Shown here piece after piece: positions 11,746-24,100 of a stretch of 64,000 nt of DNA. The first letter of the stretch is position 1. Every line of letters begins with the position of its first letter. The position numbers were made by a program, and so were the translations under genes. Below the pieces are notes generated by a model that had not been told where the DNA came from, did no database searches, and saw nothing but the letters and a program-made list of their open reading frames with translations. Origin of the DNA: Choristoneura fumiferana (Eukaryota; Arthropoda; Insecta; Lepidoptera; Tortricidae); NCBI RefSeq assembly GCF_025370935.1, contig NC_133472.1:6198516-6262515 (forward strand). Reading direction: 5' to 3'.

Positions 11746-12145
11746 TCGAAATCTTCGTTGCTTCTATAACTCGGTCTTGTACCTCATTAAAATACCTACA
11801 ATCAACACCTTTCTTGAAACTTTCAGCCTTCTTGAATAAAAAATTATATGTATACATATAAACAATTTCCCGTTATAGGCTATTTACAGAAAGACCCTGT
11901 TTAAGTTGACTCCCCATGGAAATTAATTTTCGAAAAATAAACAACATAAATAAGTAAGTGGTGGTTTTAACTGCTCTACATAAATCAATGAAACACAACG
12001 AGTGCACGTGATGGATTGCTACTAAGTCAAAAAGACAATTGTCATTTTTTACTACACGAATCCTTTCGATTTCCCTGAAACCCGAAGGTTTTTCTAAGAG
12101 CTATTTGTCACTATATATCTTCTGTCAATTTTAAACACGAAGGTA

Positions 12146-12457
12146 GGATTCGATTTGTAGCATTCGAACATGGCAGATGTAGACAATATCTAATTTTGCT
12201 ATTTCTGTTTCTTTGGCTAGTTGAAGTATAATTTTGATAGTGTTTTATGCGACGTTTAACCTTAACAGTGAACAGTGATCACAAAATTCTATATTGCTCT
12301 CGTGTGTGACATTTTTTAATGCGCAAGTTGTCTCCACGTGGTTTCAGGAATTTTACTGCAATCACCGTACAACGTCCCTCTCAAAAAGAGTTTACCTTGA
12401 CACTGGCGAAATTGTCCTAATTAAAACAGAAAAGCCATTTTAAAAGAGAACTAGAAG
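12146..12457 (+). mobile_element. Short retroposon, family B (copy 2)
   Basis: It is flanked by the 12-base duplication AACACGAAGGTA (12134-12145, 12458-12469). The body matches 8316-8663 in reverse and ends in AGAAG-type sequence. Compared with copy 1 it lacks a short internal piece after GGTTTCAGGAATTTT. Confidence 0.75.
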
Positions 12458-12822
12458 AACACGAAGGTACGAGTAATAAAGTATAAAGATATTTCTGACT
12501 TCGACTGTACAAACATGGACCCTACAAGGGCGCAGCAACATGAATGTTTTTAAACATCAATTATTACGAGTACTTATCATAATCAACAAACACTATCATT
12601 ATCCGTTAGAATAAAATGTTGATTTGTCCGGAAAAGGTATATCGTGTCTATGGACAATAGCTTCCCCGAACCCGATTAATAATCAATTAATTTATAATGT
12701 AACTCTTTATCCTTAATTTAATTTAATTTTAATTATTAAATGATAATTATGTAATCTTTAATAATAGTTTAAATTTAAATTCATTTTATTCATATTCATA
12801 ATTTCAATTTATTCGTATTAAG

Positions 12823-13030
12823 TACTAGCTTTTTCCCGCAGCTTCGCCCGCGTGGTATTCGGTTATCGCGTGCTGTTCCCTCGGAAACTGTGAAATTTTC
12901 CGGGATAAAAAGTAGCCTATGTCACTCTCTGGCCATAAATTCTCTGTGCCAAAAATCACGACGATCCGTCACTCCGTTTAGACGTGAAAGACGGACAAAC
13001 ATACAAACACACACTTTCACATATTACCTG
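12823..13030 (-). mobile_element. LEP1-type Helitron
   Basis: The reverse complement ends in GCGGGAAAAAGCTAGT, a Helitron-style 3' terminus (hairpin plus CTAG). The body motifs ATGCCAAAAATCACG (inverse) and CCGGGATAAAAAGTAGCC identify the family. It is non-autonomous. Confidence 0.7.
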
Positions 13031-13739
13031 TACTACCATATTTTAAGAAACAAACAATTTTCGTTCCGTCTTGCCATTTTGACAGCGGTTCCTAAAAAAC
13101 TGACGAGTTTAGAAATCTGAGGAATGAATGTTCTGGTAGACATATGTAGGTATAGTAGTGCGACCAAATTTGAGGTCACGCACACGAGACCATGTCGTGT
13201 AATGACAGCAGGATTTTGACAATTACTCATTCAATTCATTCATTCACCTTTTGTGAAATCAGATCTTTTTGTAGCTGTGTGTGTAATCAATTTATTCATT
13301 CACTTCTCTGTGTAGTATTTTAGTTTAGTGTACCTTATCTTAAACACCATAAAGAATAAAATCATTGTCATCTAAACACGAAAACAATTAACTTCAAAAC
13401 TCCAAAGCGCCATACATTTTGTTGTAAAAAGCTTTCGAAATTCAACAAAACTTACTTTTTAAGAACAAAAGTTTTTTCCCGCAGAGCATTTAAGCCGGAA
13501 GTTATTTGCTCAAAAGTAAAGAACATCAAGGCGAAATTCATTTAATTACACGAATATTACGGTGGAATGTAAGAAGCGTGAAGCCACTTTCGTCGTAACA
13601 CAAATAAAAATACCGAGGTATTATCCCATATATTGCGAGCTTTTGTCAGACTGGCTTAAAATTTGGTGCGCAATATTGTTGATAGAATGACGATGCAAGT
13701 AAAATCCGCAAAAATCTTTTTCAGTTCTCATGCTCGTAA

Positions 13740-14186
13740 AGTTCATGTTTATACTGTCTAGGCGACATAAAATGAGTTCTTGTGCTCTAGTGCGTAAATT
13801 AAAATCTTCGTCTACCACCAAGGCAATAAGGTAATAAGGTGTAAACAGCCACAAACAAAGGAGTTTCTACATTATTATATTTTTAATTTATATAAAACTA
13901 AAAATCAAGCAAATCAATCAAAATAGATCAATAAAACTAAAAAATATAATTATATAATGATGCATGAACAATAAAAGGTACAACATAGTAAGTGAACAAT
14001 TGTTTCCACTGTTGATATTTCATTTGCCATCGAAGTGAAAAGCAGAGTGTAAAACTCGAGCATTAAACCCATTTTCCCCTCGACGTGTCTATCCACCCTG
14101 CGCCGTACCGGCTCGTGCGGCTATATAACCGCCTCGGGTAAAATGGCCTGTTTTATGCTCTTGTTGTACCTACAATCTACTATTAG
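13740..14186. mobile_element. Non-autonomous element, family E (copy 2)
   Basis: Inverse copy of 7075-7571. It contains TAAAATCTTCGTCTACCACC, CCATCGAAGTGAAAAGCAGA and CGACGTGTCTATCCACCC, and ends TTGTACCTACAATCTACTATT. No coding region is seen. The stretch from here to the MITE at 14652 shows nothing else recognisable. Confidence 0.6.
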
Positions 14187-14651
14187 TTTAAGAATAATAT
14201 AACTTTTTGCTTTTCAGTTTTTTCGGCGGTTCAATTTTTTTTTTAAAAAGTTTATAAAACCGAGTTTAGACTTGCAAGAAAAGTAGTGCAAGTTGCATTA
14301 CATGCGAGGCCGTAAAGCCAACGAGTTTGTAGTTTAACAGTGAGTTGGTTAGCCGTGTTAGGTTCTTTTTATATATTCTTCTACTGAGAATAGCAGACAG
14401 GTGATGTTTACTTCTGAAATCATACGCTGTTCCTCTTCCATCCCTCTTCCACCTCAAGATTGACGGTTTGGTTCCTTATTCAAGCGTTTGTTCCTAACCA
14501 TTTCCGTGGATATTTTTCTGTGAAAATGGCAAAAGATTGATAAAAAAGTTATGTTATCTGATTAGAATACAGGAACTCTAACAAATAATCGAAAGCGACA
14601 TCGGCATCTACAGCCAATTCGTAAAAAAAGTGACCAAGATAGTGAGGCAAT

Positions 14652-15057
14652 GAGGGCTATCGCGAATGAACTAGTGTAGCGTGAGGTCTCCGAAATGTCA
14701 AATCTCATAGTTTTTGGGTGAGCTACGCGGGTTTATTTATAATTAGAATAATTTTGTGAATATTTTGCAATATCTGAAATTAATTATGGCATATATGCGT
14801 TCCGGGGCAATGAATGTCTGTGTTTTGAGACAGTTTTGTCTTTCGGAAACCTTTGTCCTCCCTTTTTTCCGAACAAAAACAGGGACTATGCAACACTGTG
14901 GCATGCTCGATATTTATATGGTACGGTTTTAAGGTGTATTAAATATGATTTTAATCTAAACTTTGTTTTCACGCCCGTAATAACAGACTTTCAAAACCAT
15001 ACTTAAAAACCTCACGCTACAGTGCGCCATCTAGTGAGACAAAAAACGATAGCCCTC
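14652..15057 (+). mobile_element. MITE family A (copy 2)
   Basis: 406 bases with termini GAGGGCTATCGCG and CGATAGCCCTC, flanked by AAT and ATT. The right end includes GCGCCATCTAGTGAG, the reverse complement of the CTAGATGGCGC motif that dominates 60430-62900. It ends 116 bases before the first recognised CPAP3 exon. Confidence 0.85.
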
Positions 15058-15173
15058 ATTGAAACGCTCGAATAACCCTTAAACCTCTTTGGGGACAATT
15101 GCCCTCATGTGTGGTGTAAGATATACATAGCATCCTTGGAACACCAATCATGATGTTGTTTTTCTCTTTGCAG

Positions 15174-18100
15174 CAACACTGGCGCTCGCGAGCATAATCT
15201 CAGCAGCCCAAATCGAGGACCCATGCAAGACGAAGTCGCGTGTAGTGGCTGACGACAAATACTGCGACAAATACTGGGAGTGCGACAACGGCCAGTCGGT
15301 GCAGTACGACTGCCCCAACGGCCTGGTGTTCGCGGGAAAGCATAGAGGAGTGACTGAGGGCTGCGATTACCCGTGGCGGTCGAACTACTGCGAGTACCCA
15401 AAGGTGCAGATAAGTGAGTATCAAGAGTGTTATAGTACATTGTGCATTAAGGGGCGTAAGAAGGGGATTACTAACGAGAGTCTGTTAGAAGCCCGACGCC
15501 GGTGGCGGAGGGCTTTTAATGACTCTCGTTAGTAATCCCCTACGGCCCGTGATACACACAATGATTTTCATTACATTGCGAGGAAAAAAATGCAAAAATG
15601 AAATTATTTTGTGTCCACTCACTTCACAGCTCGGCAAAAGAAAGGAGCTAAAACAACTGAATAAAATAATGGCTACCCGCCAATACAAGGGGCTACTACA
15701 AAATTCGAAAATCGAAGTACGTATCGTACCGTCCCTCTCACTCTCGTATTAAATAATGTTAGCGTCAGGAAAACGATATGAACTTCAATTTTCGTATTTC
15801 GTAGTAGCCACCCTGACTGTCACTTTTTTCGAGTCGTCTACCATAGATAATGCTAAGAACTGTGTTTAGTTTAAAATTCAAATGGTCTTACAGCCAGATT
15901 TTTCCAACGTGGTAAAGAAATATTTGCTAAAATTATTGGAAAACAATTTGATATAAATTTAAAATATAAAAATAACGAAGTTTCATGAAGCGTGGCAAAT
16001 TTTTATGGGGTATTATAAGTGGGTTGTTATGCCTAAGAGAATTCTGAGTAAACTGTTATGCGAAAAGATTATGCAAAATAGAATTATGACATAAAAAATA
16101 TGCGTAAACAAGGGGAACCGTCACAGAAACCCTCATTAAGTAATACTTTAACTGTGACACTTCTCCCACAGACCCTCCTATCGGCACGGAGCACTGTGAT
16201 TGGCTGTACGGCATCTTCGGCCACGAGACCTCTTGCACCAGGTACTGGACCTGCTGGAACGGGACAGCCACCGAGCAGCTCTGCATCGGAGGTCTGCTGT
16301 ACAACGAGCAAGCACACTCTTGTGACTGGCCCGAAAACGTTGATGGATGCCAGAAGCACCGTAAGTTGGTTCAATAATTCTTCAACAAATGTACCGTACG
16401 GTTAGCAGCAGAAATAGATGAGCGGTTGAGGTTATTAAAAATGTTCTCTTGTTTATTACCTTAGCAAGAGTCGTGTGTAGATCATTATGAGCACCGCAAC
16501 CCCTCATCCATTTCTGCTGCTGACTGTTCAATACAAGCAATGGGATGACTTTAATCGAATTTGTTGGTTTAAATTCCCTATTAAGTTAAGTATTGTACGC
16601 GCAACAGCTCCAAAGAAAAATATGCTCAGAGTTTCTTTGCGGGATAGAATCCGGAGTGCGGAAGTTCTTTGCAAATCTAGAGCCAAAAATTCCCAAGGTC
16701 ACAGTTCCCTAAACAACTTAGCCGTGAGGAGCTAAAAGGCCTTGAGTGGTGACCATGAATCGGAGGACGCAGCGTTGGCAGGCCTCCCGTTACGTAGACC
16801 GACAACATCGAACTGTGCGAGCCACCCGTGGATGCACGTGGCAAGCTGTTATGTGGCGTTCTAAGGCCATTTGCCTTTGTTTAACATTGGACGCCTTCCG
16901 GCTTATGATGAGGTGGTTCTTTGAGATGTGAAAAAAGTAAACGTGCTGTACCATCTTAACCTACAACACACCCTACAACAGCCGATCACATGGGGGCCTG
17001 AAAATCAGTCATATTCGTTTAAGTTAATTAATCTTTTTTGATGACATAATATCCCTTAATACTTTTCAATGAGGCTTTTTTTTTATACGACTGGATGGCA
17101 AACGAGCAAGTGGGTCTCCTGATGGTAAGAGATCACCACCGCCCATAAACATCTGCAAACCAGGGGAATTGCAGATGCGTTGCCAACCTAGAGGCCTAAA
17201 ATGGGATACCTCAAGTGCCAGTAATTTCACCGGCTGTCTTACTCTCCACGCCGAAACACAACAGTGCAAGCACTGCTGCTTCACGGCAGGATTAGCGAGC
17301 AAGATGGTGGTAGCAATCCGGGCGGACCTTGCACAAGGTCCTACCACCTGCAAAATTCATATTTTCATCATATATTCATATTTTTGCTTCATATTTTTCG
17401 GTGATCGAGGACGGCCCCGGCTCGCTTTATGAATCTGCAAACGTGTGCAATTTCAAGCAAGACCTAATAGTTTGGAGGTGTGCGTTGACATATTAAATCA
17501 AAGATGATAATTATTTCAAGAATGATTCTCAGACAATTTCTACTGTCGCTTTAAAGTTTAGTTATATAATCAGATTACAAGACGCAGTTACATAGAGGAA
17601 ACGACTCAGTATTGTTATGGACATCAGATATTTTATTGTCTAGCCTTAAATATAATGTGACTTTTGTGAATAGCTATCATTGTTTCAACCGCTTTTGTTC
17701 TAGATCATTTGGCACTTGACCTGCGTGATCTTTCTTTGTGATCAATAATGATCGAATCATTTAGTTACGTTCGTAACTAGCTGACAAATTGCGAAGCCGT
17801 CATTGTCTTGTTCGGTTTCATTCGATTATTAATTCGATTTCTCCTGTCAAGCGATCCGAGTGATTATCGTTACATTGCAATCGATTCATCTAGTATAAGA
17901 GCTATGCTAGTGCAAAAATTTCGAAATAAATGTACCGTGCGAAGCTCCGGCAACAGTAATAATTTTTCCAATAAATAGGATAATAATTTCCAAGAATTAG
18001 GATAAAATTTGTATTCTGTTTTAAAAGCAAATAATAGCTCGACGTTGCCAGAGGTTTATAAAATGTTCTGGATAGACCGAGTAAGATTATTTTGTATGAA

Positions 18101-21100
18101 AGGGAATATAGAGGTTTTATATAAAAAAATACAAAATCCATACCGATGGCAAGGGGAATCTACCACACTATTTTACCCAACAAATTATTCATGACGTTTC
18201 ACCACGTTTATTAACCACGATCACTCTGTCGAGAGTGTGGTGTCTTAGAAGAATAAGTTATGACTAGTAAAATTAGGGACAATTTATGGATAACTAGGGG
18301 ATTTTTTGTTTCTTTCTACTCTGCACGGCGCAGACAGCATTTTATGTAGTGATAATTATCGTGTATTTAGTGTAGTGTATGCCGATTATTTATTAACCGA
18401 AAGAAACGACTAGCTCTTTGCCTACGTCTCAGAAACAAGCGTATCATGCAGTTTAGCTAACGAACCGATCATAATAGAGAAAGTTAATAGCATTACAACT
18501 GACCGATACTTAAATGGAAATTACGAGTAATCCATAAGCACTGTAAGATTCATTAACAGAATAATGAATAAAGGAAAGGGGTTCGAAAGGCTAGTGGACG
18601 CGATACATGTGCGACAATGGGTGAGATTCTCTTTGCCTGTTCATTGCGCAGCCAAGTCGCTTGTTGCACATTGGTACCAGGCAAGGGCACGCAATGAACG
18701 CAGGATTCGCTCGCCGCATCGCTTGTTGCACGAATATTGCCGGGCTGTTAGGCACAACTTGGTTGGTTATTTTATAGGGCAAAATTCAAATATTTTTATT
18801 TGCATAAACAAGGGTATAAATTGGTCTTATTGTATAATGTCCTAGGTTCCATTCCTTGTTTTGCCATAGTATGGCGTACAAATATTTAGCAACAGAAATA
18901 TGTCTCCAGTTAGAAATACGAGTATGTAAATAATGATTAGAAAATCCTTCCTGCATATTGGAGACTACTTCGAAGTCGCGACATAGCCAAGCGAATTAAT
19001 TAGTTCGTGAAAGTGGCAATTGACAAGGCATATAGTACGGAGAACAAAGCCCGTTGAGACCGCAAGCAGCGTAGGACGTCCTTCAACGAGATGGACGGAT
19101 GACCTGATCAAAGCCGTGGGTTCACGGTGGATGCAGGTCGCTTCTAACAGAAGCAACTTGAGGTTGGAATGAAAATGGCGAGCGCTTCTGCGACAAATTG
19201 CTGTCTCAAAAACTGACATCAGAGGCTCAGGAAAGCAAATGAGTAGTTAAAATTAATTCGAAGGTTAATTGGGACGCGCTTTTGCATTAATTTCCTGTGT
19301 TTTAACTTTGTAGTCTGAGATTCCGAGGCAAAATTCTGGACCTGATAACATAATGTCGATGGGTCTCTGACTCTACCTCTTATATAAAATTTCTAATCTA
19401 ATCTAATAAGGCCGCCGTGGTGGCCTAGTGGTTTGATCTATCGCCTCTCAAGCAGAGGGTCGTGGGTTCAAACCCCGGCTCGCACCTCTGAGTTTTTCGA
19501 AATTCATGTGCGGAATTACATTTGAAAATTACCACAAGCTATGCGGTGAAGGAAAACATCGTGAGAGAACCTGCACAAACCTGCGAAGCAATTCAATGGT
19601 GCGTGTGAAGTTTCCAATCCGCACTGGGCCCGCGTGGGAACTATGGCCCAAGCCCTCTTGTTCTGAGAGGAGGCCTGTGCCCAGCAGTGGCACGTATATA
19701 GGCTAGGATGATGTATCTAATAAGGAAGCGTATCTCAAATGTTTGTTCGAATTTCTTAAATTATCATATTTTATACTACTAGGTTGAGTCAGAGACCCGT
19801 CGATATGCAGCCAAAGCAGACTTTTCCTTAAACAGACAAAAGGGCATTTAAAATCGAAACGAACGATTTTAGGATAGATGTTTTTAATAAGAAAGCAAAA
19901 TTAACTTAGTTAAGCTGCTTAAATAATAATTACGGCTTAATATAATGGAATATCATAGTAACATGAGTACCCCCAGTGGAACCTACTCTAATACGTATTA
20001 TAAACATAGGGAGTGCTTATTTGTTAACAAACAGTTTAAGTAACATTTATAGGCGAAATTTTGGCTTCTGAGATCGCTAGAGACTAACTTATCTGACACT
20101 CCACGAACGACTTTTTTGTTTCGAACTAGTTACAAGTTCATTCACAAAAGTCAAACGCGCGCATATCCATTCCCTAACAAAACGAATGAAGCCCTAAAAA
20201 AATATTTTTCTCTGTACTTGTTATTTTCTCAACTTCCCTATTTTTTTAATAAAATACCTTTACGTTTTTAGTTGACTGTGCGAAGAGGGTTGATTTTGTT
20301 TACGGTGGATGACTGTGATTTTTTTAAATTAAAAACATCATGAACACATGGGTTACTAAATGAAGAAATTTGCGGGATCCTATACTATTATCGGCGCGTG
20401 CCTGCGGTCGCTATACATCTTGCACAATACACCACGATATGGGGGAAGACAGAACAAGGAGACAATTTTCGTTGATATCAAAATCAATCTCTGTCGTAAC
20501 ATTAAACGGAAAGTCAAATATTACGTAGTTATAGGGAATTGTTGCGTATTATTTTTCTCATTTTTCATACATTTAATATTGAAGCAGATAGGTGTCATAT
20601 TAATCACTTTTTATGCTTCAAAATCAAAATCAATTGGTAATGCATCAAATCATCATCTAACAGATTTTTGTATCACTTTTTAGTGTTTTAATTTCGTTTT
20701 TTTGACTGCGATGTAACAAGCAGTTAATATACTTAATAGCTAATTCAATCTGGAGGCATTTGGAACTAAGGCCCGTAACGAAAATTTTTTTTACAGAGTA
20801 TAATTTATTGATATCAATGAAACTCCAATGAACTGCAACGACATTTTATTTTAGTTATGTAATGTATAATGTCTATCTACAATATGTATATAGATTTTAT
20901 GGTTTGAGGATTTTGCAGCTGAAGAAGCGAATTTTTTTATTCAAGCCTGCCATTAAATTTTGCACAGTGGTTTCGGTGACTTTGTTGATATTTCTTGCCA
21001 GATCAAATAATTTTCACCAATATTTTCCATAAAAATATTTTTATTTTCGTCGCTTATATTCGCTATATTTTCAGGGGTGATGCTCTTTCCCGGCCCGGAT

Positions 21101-24100
21101 AACACCGACATGGAATTACCGGCCCTGTTTTTAGTGTACACGCCCATACAAACTGACAGGAGCTTCTATGGGCGTGTACACGGAAAACAGGGTCGGTATT
21201 ATCCCGGTATTATCCGGGCCGGGAAAGAGTGTCACCCTATTTTCAGTTGTGTACAATGGATTACCTGGCAAAGTCGCAAAATCTTTTTTCACATACATCA
21301 AATCGTCCAAATTGCGAAAAGCTCCTTCAATTTTCGGGACCTTGTAACGGAACTATTGTATGGTTTTACTGATGGTTTGGAGCTTTAACTTTTTATAGGT
21401 ATTTAAATTTTGATGCAATTTCGCTCTCTGGACCATAGATATACTAGTTTTCATATTTTGGCCACATCCCGCACCGTTAAACGACAATTATTCTTGTACG
21501 ACACTATTTTCTCTTTTATTTTCTTTATTTAAGGGGCCCGTCGGGCGTACACTTCGAGCTTTCTCTTGAATTCTGTATTCTTTTAAGTACCGATTAACAA
21601 TATTTCGCACCGTCGTACGACTTACATCCACCATTTTTCCAGCCGCCGCAAAAATTGTTTTAGGATTTTCGAGGTACGTTCGCAAAAGAGTTTCTCTCCG
21701 AATTATTTTAACGCCCTACATTTTAAATAAAAACAGTACTTGACCTGAATTAATTATATCAACCGACACATCAAGATAACACAAACAGAAAAAAAATCGT
21801 TCACTAGCTAGTATTTTACTGGTACGCAGACTGTAAAAAAACTTTTCGAGTACTGTCTTAAGTTGGTCACTTTTTTCTCCTTTTCCCTCATCTGGGATTG
21901 TTGTCCAATGGAACTACTCTTGCTACTTTACCCTCATGGGCCTCATGTGAGATTGTCATTCTATGAAACTACTCTCCATATATCGATCAATATGGTTAGC
22001 ACTACGGCCCCACAATATGGTGCCGCTACCAGGATTATGCTATACTAATTATAAGCCATCCGTAACGTTTGCTGTCTGACTTAAATAACACCAGGCTCAT
22101 GCTGCTACATTAATTGCCAATTTATCAAAACTTAGCCTCAAACAGAGTATTCTCATGCAAATTGCACTTTAAGTTAGCAAAGTTTATCAATTAAAATATT
22201 CCGAGTGGTATCTAGCTCAACTTTCAAGCATGAAATGCGAATGCGGTGAAACTCAGCCCCATAACATAAGTTTCTTGTTGGTTTATATTGAAATAATGCT
22301 TACCCGCGGCTTCGCACGCGTAAACCAGCAGATCCAGCAGTTACTTTATTCCGGGATTTCACTACATTCTAGTGGGAATCACATTAAAAATATTAGTAGG
22401 AAGTAGGATTTATTACGAAAGCAAGTATTGGCAGAAGAAGAGGTTCGTACACTCCAGTGACGTTCATTAAAAAAGGGCATGATTCACGTAAATACGGTGA
22501 TACGGTACGATTTATACAGTCACCAGCACCAATATCTGACACAACGAAGCGTTCCTCAATATCTGATACTATTCTATTTCAAGGGCCGGCAGGGAGTGTC
22601 AGATGTTTATGTATGCTCCGCTGTGGCAGATGCCTTTTCTGATCACGTCTTCGGAACCATGTATCTCTTGTTGTACTAATTGTACGGCGTCCCTTCCAGC
22701 TCTGTGCAACGAAGACCCCAACGGGAACGTGCCGCTCGGCAAGTCATGCAACCGCTACTGGCAGTGCCAGGGCGGATACCCCCGTCTCCAGCGCTGCCCG
22801 GCCATGCTGGTGTTCGACAGACGCTCGCTCCGTTGCGTAGTGCCTCCTACTGAGGAGTGCGACGTGCCCACTACAACTGCCCCGCCCCCGGAAGAGGAAG
22901 AGCCTAGAGAGAGACCGCAGGTATGGATGGAAGTTTCTAGAAGGGTTCAAGGTGGATTAGATCTGATGGCAGCCATCCATCGGTGAGTATTTCCGACTAC
23001 AGCGCTGCCCGGTCATGCTGGTGTTCAACAGATGCTAGCTTCGCTGCTTGGTACCTTCTACTGCGGAATGCGATGTGCCCACTACAATCGCTCCGCCCCC
23101 AAAAGAGGACGAGCTTAGAGCCGCAGGTATGGACTGCAGTTTCTACAAGGATCTAGGCTGCACTGGACTCGGGCATTGAAAGATAAAGATCCTCGGCTCC
23201 AGCGTTGCTTGGCTAATGCTAGTATTTGAGAAACACTCGCTCCGCTGTGTAGTTATTGCCTCCAACTGAAGAGTGTGATGTGCCCACTGCTGCATGGTCA
23301 GAAGATGAAGTAGCTAGACAGAGTCCGCAGGTATGGATGAAACTTTCCATTGGTGAAAGAATTTTTAAAATCGGCTCTGTAGTTTTATAGATTACCGCCT
23401 ACAAGCAAAGAAATAAACAAAATTTAGATAATTTCCCTATAGAAATTTCAAAAATCCTTCCTCAATTTACCTCTACGATACTTTAAGTACATGTATGCCA
23501 AATTTCAAGTCTCTAGCACCAGTAGTTTAGACTGTACGTTGTCTGTCAGTCAATCTTGGTACTGTTTTATGGGTATATATATAGAGAAGATAGATATAAC
23601 AAGGCGTTAATGGTTCTGTTCTTTGATTAATCATCTCCTCATAGACCCAAAGGCTTATCTCGAATTATGCATTTATTTCGAATCTGAGCTTTGTGTAACC
23701 TCGCTAAGGTGGTTTTTGCAACTCTGAAATCAAGCTCGTTACGAGCTTGAGAAAGTACCATTCGTAATGGGGATTCCGTGACGAAAATGACCTTTCCCTA
23801 TACGGCATGTCCATCTCTCAGGCAAAGTTACAAGTGCGGCCTGAAACGACGAGACTGGGAACTGTCGTTTGCAAATTTAGTTTCGCCAACTGCATTAACA
23901 AAACTGTCGCGTTTAATAATCTTCTATCTCCTTCGGACAATAACGGGGAAAGTGAAACTTACAGTGACACTTATATGAGGAGAAACGAGAAACATATTTT
24001 ATTTGACTTGCTTGCTTATGTTCCTAATAACGTGTAAGATATGTATTCGTGACTTAACTTAAGTAAAGGAAAAGAAAGGATATAATTTTATTTGATGAGT

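Noticed and set aside
15105..15440. Antisense open frames over the CPAP3 exon
   Set aside because: Mirror of a GC-rich coding exon; the plus-strand six-cysteine pattern is decisive.
20360..20683. 107-codon open frame
   Set aside because: AT-rich composition, no recognised domain, no splice context or conservation that I can see.
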